Shown: in pieces, positions 1-8,119 of the stretch
How the letters are laid out: every line of letters starts with the position of its first letter
How positions within the stretch are numbered: the stretch's first letter is position 1
NCBI RefSeq assembly: GCF_046557915.1
Contig: NZ_JBHEBG010000007.1
Coordinates: 34,578-98,577, forward strand
Origin: JBHEBG01 sp046557915
GTDB taxonomy: Bacteria > Bacteroidota > Bacteroidia > Flavobacteriales > Flavobacteriaceae
Direction of reading: 5' to 3'
DNA: 64,000 nucleotides
Notes under the pieces: generated by a model
The model's database searches: none
What the model was told of the DNA's origin: nothing
Seen by the model: only the letters and a program-made list of their open reading frames with translations
Made by a program: the position numbers and the translations under genes

Positions 1-225
1 CAGCAATTTGTCATGTATCAAGTAAATATACCCCCACCAAAGAGCCAAATACGCTATAAAGATGTGATAGCCCCTTAGACCAATGATTCTTTTGTACTCA
101 TAAAGGCAGGCAAGGCCAAATACCATGAATAGGAAGTCAAAGGCATCAGAGCTTAGAAAAACGGCCGAGAGCAGTAAAACAACATATACAGCTCCGGTAA
201 GCAAGCGCCTTAAAATTTCTTTCAT
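1..225 (-). CDS. cdsA: Phosphatidate cytidylyltransferase, N-terminal part (runs off window)
   Basis: The frame is open from the ATG at 225 to base 1 (75 residues). It starts MKEILRRLLTGAVYVVLLLS and is strongly hydrophobic, with membrane segments near residues 8-25 and 27-45 followed by a YEYKRI stretch and another hydrophobic segment. This matches the N-terminus of CdsA, the inner-membrane enzyme that makes CDP-diacylglycerol from phosphatidic acid and CTP. The catalytic C-terminal signature lies outside the window, so the call rests on the N-terminal pattern and on position downstream of ftsH and the LUD gene, an order I know from other flavobacteria. Confidence 0.72.
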   Translation of the reverse strand, partial: MKEILRRLLTGAVYVVLLLSAVFLSSDAFDFLFMVFGLACLYEYKRIIGLRGYHIFIAYLALWWGYIYLIHDKLL

Positions 226-360
226 CTATTAATTAATTTTCATCTGGCCGTAAATTAAACAAATAAAAATTGCTGGCATAGATGTACGGGCTCCCCTGTG
301 CAAAAAAAAACATTATTTACATGGTATGCAAAAATTGAAGGTGTTTATGGTACTACTTCT

Positions 361-969
361 TTATAAGTCTTCTAGTAGTAAAAGATATAGATTTTTGGAA
401 CTGCTCCCGTAGGACATAAAATCCTTGTCATTTTCGGCTGTTGCCTGAAAGTGCTTTATGGTAGTAATGTTGGCAGGGATACTGTTTTTATATTTTTTCT
501 TGATACTTTTTAGCCCTTCTCCAATAGACTCTACCAATTGGCTGGTTGTTGCGTACACGATTAAATTGTAGGGCAGATCGTGCAATTTTTTTTCATGAAG
601 CTGATTGGAACATACCAGAATAGATCCGTTTTGGGCAATAAGATGCTCACAAGTGGTAAGGAATATCTCGCTTTTTTTTGCTTTATCGGTAAAGTTGATA
701 TTCTCTTTGGAGAACTTTTCTGATAAACGGGAATCCATGGCGAAAAAAGGATAGTCTTCCCAACCATTTTCCTCCACAATTTGTTTTAGAGTGCTAGAAA
801 CCTCTCCAAAGGAATCACAGTACAAAAATTTGCCTCCGTTTTTTTTAAAGTTAATGGTAAATTTTTCATCTACCGGGATGTTGAGGTCGGGCATATGTAC
901 TCCTCTGGTTTCCGTAGTTTCTTTAGAAACCTTTTTACCTCCCCCAAATAGTTTATCAAATAATCCCAT
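361..969 (-). CDS. LUD-domain (lactate utilization / LutC-YkgG-like) protein
   Basis: The 202-residue protein begins MGLFDKLFGGGKK, has no signal peptide, and carries the Rossmann-like LUD fold pattern: a central ILVCSNQLHEKKLHDLP stretch and a following VYATTSQLVESIGEGL segment. LUD proteins take part in lactate oxidation in some bacteria, but this single-gene flavobacterial form next to ftsH has no lutA or lutB beside it, so a lactate role is not supported here. It lies 57 nt downstream of ftsH on the same strand and is probably cotranscribed with rsfS-ftsH. Family assignment is fairly sure; function is unknown. Confidence 0.7.
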   Translation of the reverse strand: MGLFDKLFGGGKKVSKETTETRGVHMPDLNIPVDEKFTINFKKNGGKFLYCDSFGEVSSTLKQIVEENGWEDYPFFAMDSRLSEKFSKENINFTDKAKKSEIFLTTCEHLIAQNGSILVCSNQLHEKKLHDLPYNLIVYATTSQLVESIGEGLKSIKKKYKNSIPANITTIKHFQATAENDKDFMSYGSSSKNLYLLLLEDL

Positions 970-1026
970 TTAGATTTACAGAAAATTAATCGATTGCTGT
1001 ACTACAAAGAACAACGCACAAAGCAC

Positions 1027-3030
1027 TTATTTATTTTCCCCGTCCGGATTTGCTACAGTTTCGCTAGATAGTTCTTCTTTGGATGCTGTTTTTTCCTCCG
1101 CTTCCACGGTCTCTTTTTCAAAAGGCCGTTTACCGAATATCTTTTCCAAATCATCTTTAAAGATAACTTCCTTGTCTAGCAGGCGTTCTGCCAATTCAGT
1201 AAGCTTGTCTTTGTGGTTCTGCAACAATTCTATAGCTCTTTTATATTGCTCCTCAATAAGTTTCGAAATTTCCACATCTATTTTCCGTGCGGTTTCCTCG
1301 CTGTAAGGTTTGGAGAATCCGTAATCGGTTTGTCCGGAGGAGTCATAATAGGTAAGATTACCTATTTCGTCGTTTAATCCATAAACCGTTACCATGGCCC
1401 TTGCCTGTTTGGTAACTTTTTCAAGGTCGCTAAGGGCACCAGTGGATATTTTGTTGAAGATTACCTTCTCTGCAGCTCTTCCTCCAAGGGTAGCGCACAT
1501 TTCATCCTTCATTTGTTCTGGCCTAACGATCAGTCTTTCTTCAGGAAGATACCAAGCGGCCCCTAGAGATTGCCCTCGTGGAACAATAGTTACCTTAACT
1601 AGCGGAGCAGCATGTTCCAACATCCAGCTTACGGTGGCATGTCCGGCTTCATGGAAAGCTATCGTTTTCTTTTCACCTGGTGTTATTATCTTATTCTTTT
1701 TTTCCAAGCCTCCTACAATCCTATCCACAGCATCGAGAAAGTCTTGCTTGGTTACAGCTTTTTTCTCTTTTCGTGCTGCAATAAGGGCAGCTTCATTACA
1801 GACATTGGCTATATCTGCACCAGAGAATCCTGGTGTTTGTCTGGCCAAAAAGTCGAGGTCCAATGTTTCGGCTGTTTTTATGGGCCGTAGGTGTACTTCA
1901 AAAATTTCTTTTCGTTCCCTAATATCTGGCAGGTCTACATAGATTTGTCTATCGAACCTACCTGCTCGCATCAGTGCCTTGTCTAAAACATCTGCCCTGT
2001 TAGTGGCTGCAAGCACTATAACATTGGTATTTGTGCCAAATCCGTCCATTTCGGTCAGCAACTGGTTCAGCGTATTTTCTCGTTCATCATTTGATCCGGT
2101 AAAGTTATTTTTACCTCTGGCGCGGCCAATGGCGTCAATTTCGTCGATGAAAATAATCGCGGGTGATTTATCTTTTGCCTGTTTAAACAAATCCCTAACT
2201 CTGGAAGCCCCTACACCTACGAACATCTCTACGAAGTCCGATCCTGATAGGGAAAAGAAAGGTACTTTTGCTTCTCCTGCGACCGCTTTTGCCAATAAGG
2301 TTTTTCCGGTACCGGGAGGGCCTACAAGTAATGCACCTTTGGGTATTTTACCACCTAGGGAGGTATATTTATCGGGATGTTTTAAAAACTCCACAATTTC
2401 TTCTACTTCTTCTTTTGCGCCTTCTAGGCCAGCCACGTCTTTAAAAGATGTACGGGTATCCGTTTTTTCATCGAAAAGTTTCGCTTTGGATTTTCCTATA
2501 TTGAATATCTGACCTCCGGCACCGCCGCCTCCGCCGCCCGACATTCTTCTCATCAGATAGATCCAGATTCCAATAATAAGTACAAACGGAAGTAAGGAAA
2601 GTAAAAGATCTCCTAGATAGTTATTGTCGGTATCATAGTCAACAATAGTGTCCAGGTTATTCTCTTTTTTGAGGTTTTTTATTTCATTCTCAAAATTCTG
2701 AAGGTCTCCATAATCCAGCACATACTGCGGTACCAATCCTGTAGAGGGTAACAATGGCTTGTCGGCCACCTCTTTGTGAACGTCTTTTTGAAGCGCCTCG
2801 TCCGTTAGGAAAACCTTTGCCTGCCTTGTATTTGTAATGATCAATATTTTAGAAATATCCCCATTTCTAAGGTATTCCTGCAATTCAGAAGTGGTAGTCT
2901 TTTTTGTGTTGGACAAGCTTCCACTACCAAAGAATTGAAAGCCTATCAACAAAACTGCGATGAGACCATAAATCCACCAGGAACTAAATCTAGGTTTTTT
3001 GGGGTTGGTATTGTTATTTTCTTTTGCCAT
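1027..3030 (-). CDS. ftsH: ATP-dependent zinc metalloprotease FtsH
   Basis: FtsH is the membrane-bound AAA+ protease that degrades misfolded membrane proteins and regulatory proteins. The 667-residue protein shows a membrane segment near residues 19-36, a periplasmic region, a second segment near 140-160, a glycine-rich linker (165-173), Walker A GPPGTGKT at 237-244, Walker B IIFIDEID near 292-299 and the zinc site HEAGH at 460-464. All key residues are present and the length is normal, with an acidic C-terminal tail typical of Bacteroidota. It lies 9 nt downstream of rsfS, so the two are surely in one operon. Confidence 0.97.
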   Translation of the reverse strand: MAKENNNTNPKKPRFSSWWIYGLIAVLLIGFQFFGSGSLSNTKKTTTSELQEYLRNGDISKILIITNTRQAKVFLTDEALQKDVHKEVADKPLLPSTGLVPQYVLDYGDLQNFENEIKNLKKENNLDTIVDYDTDNNYLGDLLLSLLPFVLIIGIWIYLMRRMSGGGGGGAGGQIFNIGKSKAKLFDEKTDTRTSFKDVAGLEGAKEEVEEIVEFLKHPDKYTSLGGKIPKGALLVGPPGTGKTLLAKAVAGEAKVPFFSLSGSDFVEMFVGVGASRVRDLFKQAKDKSPAIIFIDEIDAIGRARGKNNFTGSNDERENTLNQLLTEMDGFGTNTNVIVLAATNRADVLDKALMRAGRFDRQIYVDLPDIRERKEIFEVHLRPIKTAETLDLDFLARQTPGFSGADIANVCNEAALIAARKEKKAVTKQDFLDAVDRIVGGLEKKNKIITPGEKKTIAFHEAGHATVSWMLEHAAPLVKVTIVPRGQSLGAAWYLPEERLIVRPEQMKDEMCATLGGRAAEKVIFNKISTGALSDLEKVTKQARAMVTVYGLNDEIGNLTYYDSSGQTDYGFSKPYSEETARKIDVEISKLIEEQYKRAIELLQNHKDKLTELAERLLDKEVIFKDDLEKIFGKRPFEKETVEAEEKTASKEELSSETVANPDGENK

Positions 3031-3039
3031 TATTTTTTG

Positions 3040-3414
3040 CTAATTAATACTGCTTTCTACCATGGTGACCTTTGCATCTCCCCAAAGACCTTCAATGTCG
3101 TAAAACTCGCGGACATGCTTCTGAAATACATGGACCACCACATTAACATAGTCCATTAATACCCATTCCGCATTTTCTGCGCCTTCCACGTGCCAAGGTT
3201 TGTCTTTTATTGATTTGCTAACCGTCTTTTGAATTGAGCTGACTATTGCATTAACGTGGGTGTTGGAAGTTCCATTACAAATTATAAAATAGTCACAAAC
3301 GGTATTTTCGATGTCCCTAAGGTCTAGTAAATTTATGTCATTTCCTTTAACTTCTTCTATGCCCTGTAAAATTAAGGTAATTAACTCATCTGCACTAGCT
3401 TTCCTTTTCTGCAT
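3040..3414 (-). CDS. rsfS: Ribosome silencing factor RsfS
   Basis: RsfS binds ribosomal protein uL14 and blocks joining of the subunits when nutrients are short. The 124-residue protein is of normal length and carries the family core DYFIICNGTS at 41-50, followed by the WHVEGAENAEWVLMDY region near 79-94. It begins the leftward rsfS-ftsH-LUD-cdsA set. A -7-like box lies about 20 nt upstream of the ATG and the divergent birA starts 93 nt away. Confidence 0.95.
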   Translation of the reverse strand: MQKRKASADELITLILQGIEEVKGNDINLLDLRDIENTVCDYFIICNGTSNTHVNAIVSSIQKTVSKSIKDKPWHVEGAENAEWVLMDYVNVVVHVFQKHVREFYDIEGLWGDAKVTMVESSIN

Positions 3415-3433
3415 TCAATAGTTTTAGTTTTTA

Positions 3434-3441
3434 CAAAGTTA
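3434..3441 (-). promoter_or_regulatory. Candidate -7 box for rsfS-ftsH
   Basis: Read on the minus strand the sequence is TAACTTTG, an exact match to the Bacteroidota -7 consensus TAnnTTTG, ending 19 nt before the rsfS ATG. No clear TTG lies at the expected -33 distance, so support is partial. Confidence 0.5.
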
Positions 3442-3507
3442 TTATTTTTTTGTTTTCTTCGCTATTCATTTTAACATAAGATTGTACATTGACACAAAGC
3501 TTTACAC

Positions 3508-4239
3508 ATGAAATTAGTCAAACTTGATGCCACGGATTCCACAAACCTGTATTTAAAGAATTCTATGCTGTCCAATACCTTGGACGATTATACCGTTGTT
3601 ATGACCAAAAAACAACTGAAGGGTAGGGGTCAAATGGGGACTACATGGCTCTCGGAAGCGGGTAAGAACCTTACTTTTAGTGTTTTAAAAAATAATTTGG
3701 CAATGCCGGCAAGCAAGCAGTTTTTATTGAACAAATGTGTTTCCTTGGCAGTTTCCGATGCATTAAAAGAGTTTGGAATACCGAATATTACGATTAAATG
3801 GCCTAACGACATTCTGTCAGGTCACTACAAAATATGTGGAATTCTCATAGAAAATGTACTTTCTGGCAACAAAATTCAGGCTTCTATTATTGGAGTAGGG
3901 CTCAATGTTAACCAAACCAAGTTCAATGACCTGCCCCACGTTTCGTCTTTAAAACTAATCTTGGGACGCAAATTGGAGTTGGAAGAACTGCTAATGGGCA
4001 TTGTAAAAGCGTTGAAGAAATATCTTAATCTCTTGCCCGATACCTTTGATGATAACCTACATATGCTATATGAAGACCGTCTTTTTAGAAAGGATAAGCC
4101 TTCTACTTTCAAGAATGTGGATGGGGATCTTTTTATGGGGTTTATACGCGGTGTATCGGACCAAGGCAAACTTATTGTTGGTTTAGAGGATGATGTGTTA
4201 AAGGAGTACGACTTAAAGGAAATAAAGCTCTTGTATTAA
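3508..4239 (+). CDS. birA: Biotin--[acetyl-CoA-carboxylase] ligase BirA (class I)
   Basis: BirA activates biotin with ATP and attaches it to the lysine of biotin carrier domains. The 243-residue protein has the ATP/biotin loop GRGQMGTTW at 39-47, KWPNDI near 97-102 and KICGILIE from 108. It lacks the N-terminal helix-turn-helix of bifunctional BirA, so it should be an enzyme only and not a repressor. A likely substrate in this window is pyruvate carboxylase, which ends with an AMKM biotinylation site. It is divergent from rsfS. Confidence 0.94.
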   Translation: MKLVKLDATDSTNLYLKNSMLSNTLDDYTVVMTKKQLKGRGQMGTTWLSEAGKNLTFSVLKNNLAMPASKQFLLNKCVSLAVSDALKEFGIPNITIKWPNDILSGHYKICGILIENVLSGNKIQASIIGVGLNVNQTKFNDLPHVSSLKLILGRKLELEELLMGIVKALKKYLNLLPDTFDDNLHMLYEDRLFRKDKPSTFKNVDGDLFMGFIRGVSDQGKLIVGLEDDVLKEYDLKEIKLLY

Positions 4240-4247
4240 GAGTTCAT

Positions 4248-4640
4248 CTAAATCTTGTCCATATTAGAAGACAGGGTACCTATGAAATTGGTAATAGGTG
4301 CCTTTATCATCATCGCCATCATCGCATTGAATTCCCCGGCGAAACTTAAGGTCACCTCGCTTTCATTCTCGCCTGTAGCAACAATATCGGCGGTTAAGGT
4401 AAAGGGTAGCTTGTCGCTGGCAGCGCCTAAGACCACCTTGTCATATTCGTTTTGCTCTTTGCGTTCCAAAACAATTTCTGGCATACCCTTGAGGGCAAAA
4501 AGAAATCTATCTTGATTTAAAATTTCAAATTTATCGATGTTATCGGGCATAAGTAGCTCAAAATTTTTGATGTCGGTAAGAAATTCAAAAACTTCTTTAC
4601 TACTTTTTGATACCTTTTTTTTAGGGGTTTCTAAATGCAT
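4248..4640 (-). CDS. SRPBCC (START/Bet v1-like) family protein
   Basis: The 130-residue protein starting MHLETPKKKVSKSSKEVFEF has the SRPBCC layout: an N-terminal strand, the SSKEVFEFLTDIKNFELLMPDNI helix region, a beta-rich middle and a long C-terminal helix with several methionines. Such proteins bind hydrophobic ligands, but the ligand cannot be read from sequence. I chose the ATG at 4640 because an upstream extension would run through pyrE; this start lies 4 nt after the pyrE stop, so the two are cotranscribed. It converges with birA, leaving only 8 nt between the stops. Confidence 0.82.
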   Translation of the reverse strand: MHLETPKKKVSKSSKEVFEFLTDIKNFELLMPDNIDKFEILNQDRFLFALKGMPEIVLERKEQNEYDKVVLGAASDKLPFTLTADIVATGENESEVTLSFAGEFNAMMAMMIKAPITNFIGTLSSNMDKI

Positions 4641-4644
4641 ATGT

Positions 4645-5286
4645 CTAGGGTTGCCATTGGGATGGATCGGTTCTCCAACCCAACAAGGTTTGTAATTGTT
4701 CTTCTTTAATATATTGAGTTTCAGAGGCCTGTTCAATAAGATGATGATAGTCGCTAAGTGTATGAAGGTCAACACCTTCAGATCTAAAATTATCTACCGC
4801 AACGGTAAAACCGTAAGAAAAAATAGCTATCATTCCCTTTACATTGGCACCAGCAGTTTTTAAGGCCTTAACCGCGTTTAAACTACTTTTCCCAGTACTT
4901 ATCAGGTCCTCTATAACTACTACGGTTTGGTCTGGTTCCAAATAGCCTTCTATTTGATTTTGTCTGCCGTGCGATTTTGGTTCTGGCCTTACGTAAACAA
5001 AGGGGACCCCCAATTGCTCTGCTACCAACATGCCAATACCGATGGCCCCTGTAGCCACCCCTGCTATAATATCTGGCCTGCCGTAAAGGGCTTCTACTTG
5101 CTTGGCCATTTCTTGTCTTACGTAATTTCTTATCACCGGATAGGAAAGTATAATCCTATTATCACAGTAAATCGGAGATTTCCAACCAGAGGCCCAAGTA
5201 AAAGGATTTTCTGGTTTCAACTTTATTGCATTAATTTGTAAAAGAAGTTCTGCTGTTTTTTTGGCGGTGTCTTTGTCTAAAACCAT
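4645..5286 (-). CDS. pyrE: Orotate phosphoribosyltransferase
   Basis: PyrE joins orotate to PRPP to give OMP in pyrimidine synthesis. From the ATG at 5286 the protein has 213 residues, starting MVLDKDTAKKTAELL, and carries the PRPP-binding motif VVVIEDLISTGKS at 122-134 together with the flexible-loop region RPEPKSHGRQN. A longer reading extends upstream to 5403 but the extra residues are antisense to the Nudix gene and do not fit the family. The start codon nearly overlaps the divergent Nudix start, and a perfect -7 box sits inside the first Nudix codons. Confidence 0.95.
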   Translation of the reverse strand: MVLDKDTAKKTAELLLQINAIKLKPENPFTWASGWKSPIYCDNRIILSYPVIRNYVRQEMAKQVEALYGRPDIIAGVATGAIGIGMLVAEQLGVPFVYVRPEPKSHGRQNQIEGYLEPDQTVVVIEDLISTGKSSLNAVKALKTAGANVKGMIAIFSYGFTVAVDNFRSEGVDLHTLSDYHHLIEQASETQYIKEEQLQTLLGWRTDPSQWQP

Positions 5287-5290
5287 GACG

Positions 5291-5298
5291 CAAATGTA
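5291..5298 (-). promoter_or_regulatory. Candidate -7 box for pyrE inside the Nudix start region
   Basis: The minus strand reads TACATTTG, a perfect TAnnTTTG box, with only 4 nt before the pyrE ATG. This implies a pyrE transcript with almost no untranslated leader. The same bases encode the first codons of the divergent Nudix gene. No TTG is found at the usual -33 spacing. Confidence 0.5.
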
Positions 5299-5881
5299 TA
5301 AAGTTTTTGTTAATGAAGCCCCGCTCATTTTAACAAATAAGCTATCCGAAACGGCAAATGCTAAATATTTTTTATTGAATGGCGCAGCCATCAATGAAGC
5401 CATTACCGCCCTAGCTAAAAAAAAGCTTACCGAAGCCTATATTTATCATCCCAATAATGAGGAAATATTAAAAAAATTTACCAATAATATACCTTTGGTA
5501 GTGGCCGCTGGTGGCGTTGTTACCAATCAAAAAGGTAAGGTTCTTTTTATATATAGGAATGAGAAATGGGACCTGCCAAAGGGAAAAATTGATAAAGGCG
5601 AAACTATTGAAAGGGCCGCTATACGTGAGGTAGAAGAGGAAACAGGTGTTACAGGCCTACACATAGAAAATTTCTTAAGGACCACCTATCATATATTTAA
5701 AAGCAATGGTACTTATAAATTAAAGGAAGTACATTGGTTTGCCATGCAAACCGCGTTCAACGGAGAATTGTTGGGTCAGAAGAACGAGGGTATCATGAAA
5801 GTAAAATGGAAGGGCCCAAAAAAAATAAAGAAGGCTTTGGAAAACTCCTACACCAACATCAAAATTCTTTTTGAGGATTAA
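5294..5881 (+). CDS. Nudix hydrolase
   Basis: The protein has 195 residues from the ATG at 5294 (MYKVFVNEAPLILTNK). An alternative ATG three codons upstream at 5285 would overlap the pyrE start codon. An N-terminal region of about 65 residues precedes the Nudix fold, and the Nudix box lies at about 97-119 with the key REVEEE residues intact, so it should hydrolyse a nucleoside diphosphate linked to some group. The substrate is not evident. Its stop overlaps the stop of the convergent M14 peptidase by 4 nt. Confidence 0.9.
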   Translation: MYKVFVNEAPLILTNKLSETANAKYFLLNGAAINEAITALAKKKLTEAYIYHPNNEEILKKFTNNIPLVVAAGGVVTNQKGKVLFIYRNEKWDLPKGKIDKGETIERAAIREVEEETGVTGLHIENFLRTTYHIFKSNGTYKLKEVHWFAMQTAFNGELLGQKNEGIMKVKWKGPKKIKKALENSYTNIKILFED

Positions 5882-7653
5882 TCGGTAATTAATCCGTTAA
5901 TTTCGACAGTTTTTTTGGGTATGCGATAAACCGGATACTGCATATACGCTTCTTCATTGTGTTCGGATTGCCGATAAATCCAATCTAATTGTGCGTACCA
6001 ATCTTTACCAAAAGCCTCGTCGGTATCTTTCTTTTGTAGAAACGAGGTTCTTAATCGCTTATCTTTTTTCAGAATTTCCAACGCCAAATCTTCAAAAACA
6101 TAAGGGGAGAAACCCTCTTTTCGCTGCAAAACGGTGTCGAAAAAATTCCAATTAAAAAAGGAGTCCATAGCCTCGGGTTCCAAGGTTTCCAATAAGTACC
6201 TAATACCTGGCTGATCCGTAGGGATAATGTAATCGCCCTTATAAAAATGTTGTTCTTTACTGCTCAACGAGACTTGGGTATTGTAATGGGGGTAATGCCC
6301 CTCATAGGGATTTGCCATTGTATTGTAGCTATCTATTTTATAGCTTTCTACCTGCAATATGGTATCACTTTCCAAAGTGCTATAACTTATATTATTGATT
6401 TCCAATAGATCAACGACCTTGGCCCACGCCTTGCTAATTACATATGCGGCCGGAACGGTAATGGTATCCAAAGGGTAAAAATGATCTTGATATGCAACTT
6501 CCTTTGTAAAAGGTTTGGCCCTATCATATTTTAGTCTTGGCAACCCTGTTATTTCACTGGTTATGTGCTCCCCTTCATACCCTTTAAAGTCTAAATAAGA
6601 CACTTTGGTGGTATCTACTTTCCATTGCAAATGATAAGTCTGCTTGGTCTGGATATCGGCAAGTGCTTCGGCCCTCATGGTTTTAATCTTTTCACCATCG
6701 GTTTCGGCAATGTCAATAATTTTGTTCATTAAATGATAGGTGCCCCTGACTCGCTGTTCATAGGGTTTTAACATGTGGGTCTCCACCATTAGGCCTAACG
6801 TATTCCAAAGCGTTGTAAAACCTGTAGAATATCTGGGATAATCCATAAACTGGGAAAACCCTTTCTCAGGAACTTGGTTAAAAACATTAACATAGGGCGT
6901 AATATCCCAATCAGATTCTTTTAATGCCTTTTCCAGACCGGGCATCATTTCGGTGTACAGATAATTACCCAGATCGCCCCCCAATTTGTTGTGCTGGGTA
7001 AAAAGATGGGTTAGGGTGTACTGGTAGTCGGCACCATTGCTTACATGGTTATCGATAAAAATATCTGGATTAACCAAATGGTATATTGAGGAAAAGGTTC
7101 TTGTGTTTTTTGTATCGGCTTTTATAAAATCCCTATTGAGGTCATAATTCTGGGCATTGCCACGAAAACCGTAAGATTTTGGCCCATTCTGGTTTACTCT
7201 TGTAGTGGTATTTCTTTGTAGTGAACCGCCCACATTGTATACGGGGATGGTAACCAATACTGTATTTTTTGGTGTCGGGATTTTTTCTAGTGCCAGATCC
7301 CTATAAAGTAGCATTGTAGCATCTATACCATCGCTCTCACCAGGATGTATTCCATTGTTGATCAGGACAATTGTCTTTTCTTGCCCTATTTTTTGAAAAT
7401 TAAAATCACCTTCCGCGTTGTATGTGACCACGTGCAATGGAAACCCACTATCCGTATCTCCTATGGTCTGTATATTTATTTCTGGAAACTCCTTTGCAAG
7501 CTGAATATAGAAGTCTATCACTTGCAGGTATGTGGCCGTCTCTAAGCCCTCGGACAACTCAAATTGCGTAGGAAAGTTGCCTACCTTATCTTCTTTTTTA
7601 GTCTCGCAAGAAAAGAATATCAACGAAATGGATAGTAAAAATAATCGTCTCAT
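5878..7653 (-). CDS. M14-family zinc carboxypeptidase, lipoprotein
   Basis: The 591-residue protein begins MRRLFLLSISLIFFSCETKK, a lipoprotein signal with the lipobox cysteine at residue 16, so it should be anchored outside the inner membrane. The M14 domain occupies the first half: the zinc motif HPGES follows NNG at about residues 95-105, and NHVSNGADYQYTLTH gives the later histidine region. M14 peptidases remove C-terminal residues from peptides. The C-terminal 200 residues look like an accessory domain of unknown role. A TAGTTTTG box lies 31 nt upstream. Confidence 0.88.
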   Translation of the reverse strand: MRRLFLLSISLIFFSCETKKEDKVGNFPTQFELSEGLETATYLQVIDFYIQLAKEFPEINIQTIGDTDSGFPLHVVTYNAEGDFNFQKIGQEKTIVLINNGIHPGESDGIDATMLLYRDLALEKIPTPKNTVLVTIPVYNVGGSLQRNTTTRVNQNGPKSYGFRGNAQNYDLNRDFIKADTKNTRTFSSIYHLVNPDIFIDNHVSNGADYQYTLTHLFTQHNKLGGDLGNYLYTEMMPGLEKALKESDWDITPYVNVFNQVPEKGFSQFMDYPRYSTGFTTLWNTLGLMVETHMLKPYEQRVRGTYHLMNKIIDIAETDGEKIKTMRAEALADIQTKQTYHLQWKVDTTKVSYLDFKGYEGEHITSEITGLPRLKYDRAKPFTKEVAYQDHFYPLDTITVPAAYVISKAWAKVVDLLEINNISYSTLESDTILQVESYKIDSYNTMANPYEGHYPHYNTQVSLSSKEQHFYKGDYIIPTDQPGIRYLLETLEPEAMDSFFNWNFFDTVLQRKEGFSPYVFEDLALEILKKDKRLRTSFLQKKDTDEAFGKDWYAQLDWIYRQSEHNEEAYMQYPVYRIPKKTVEINGLITD

Positions 7654-7684
7654 CTGCCTTTATATTTTGGTGATAACCAGCAGA

Positions 7685-7692
7685 CAAAACTA
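7685..7692 (-). promoter_or_regulatory. Candidate -7 box for the M14 peptidase gene
   Basis: The minus strand reads TAGTTTTG, matching TAnnTTTG, 31 nt upstream of the ATG and within the short gap after the response regulator gene. No clear -33 TTG was seen. Confidence 0.42.
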
Positions 7693-7714
7693 AGGAAAAT
7701 TTAAGGTTTCCGGA

Positions 7715-8119
7715 CTAAGCGGCTTTTGTTATTTCTTCAATCTCCTTTTTACGGATGGGTTTGTTATTAAATGCAATAGGATGATGTGTCTTTGCCTTAT
7801 AGATTTCTGAATTTCGCAAATCGAATGGGTCTATGGAAGAGGTTATAATATTTACCCGAATCTTTTTTTCAATGGGTAGGGTGATGAACTCTTCCAAGAA
7901 CTGCCATCCGTCCATAATGGGCATGTTAATGTCCAAAAAGATAACTTCGGGCAGGGGTTTTCCTTCTTCTAAGCTTTTTTTGATGTGGTCTATGGCCAAT
8001 TTTCCATTGGCGAAAGTTTTGATGTCGTCGCATACGTCCAAAGACGCCAGCATTTTTTTTATTCCGAATACTGTAATGGGGTCATCATCGATAATACTGA
8101 TCGAGTTAATTTTTTTCAT
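7715..8119 (-). CDS. Single-domain response regulator
   Basis: The 134-residue protein is a bare receiver domain with no output domain. It has the acidic pocket at D11-D13, the phosphoacceptor D63 in VIFLDINMPIMDG, T93/S94 and the conserved K120-P121. Its start lies inside the last codons of the histidine kinase gene (14 nt overlap), so the two are translationally linked and almost surely form a pair. The receiver resembles Bacteroidota Rcp/CheY-like proteins that act by protein contact. The downstream partner is not identifiable from the sequence. Confidence 0.93.
   Translation of the reverse strand: MKKINSISIIDDDPITVFGIKKMLASLDVCDDIKTFANGKLAIDHIKKSLEEGKPLPEVIFLDINMPIMDGWQFLEEFITLPIEKKIRVNIITSSIDPFDLRNSEIYKAKTHHPIAFNNKPIRKKEIEEITKAA

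Noticed and set aside
4641..4775. N-terminal extension of the SRPBCC protein to 4775
   Set aside because: The added residues lie within the pyrE coding region in another frame and do not resemble the family.
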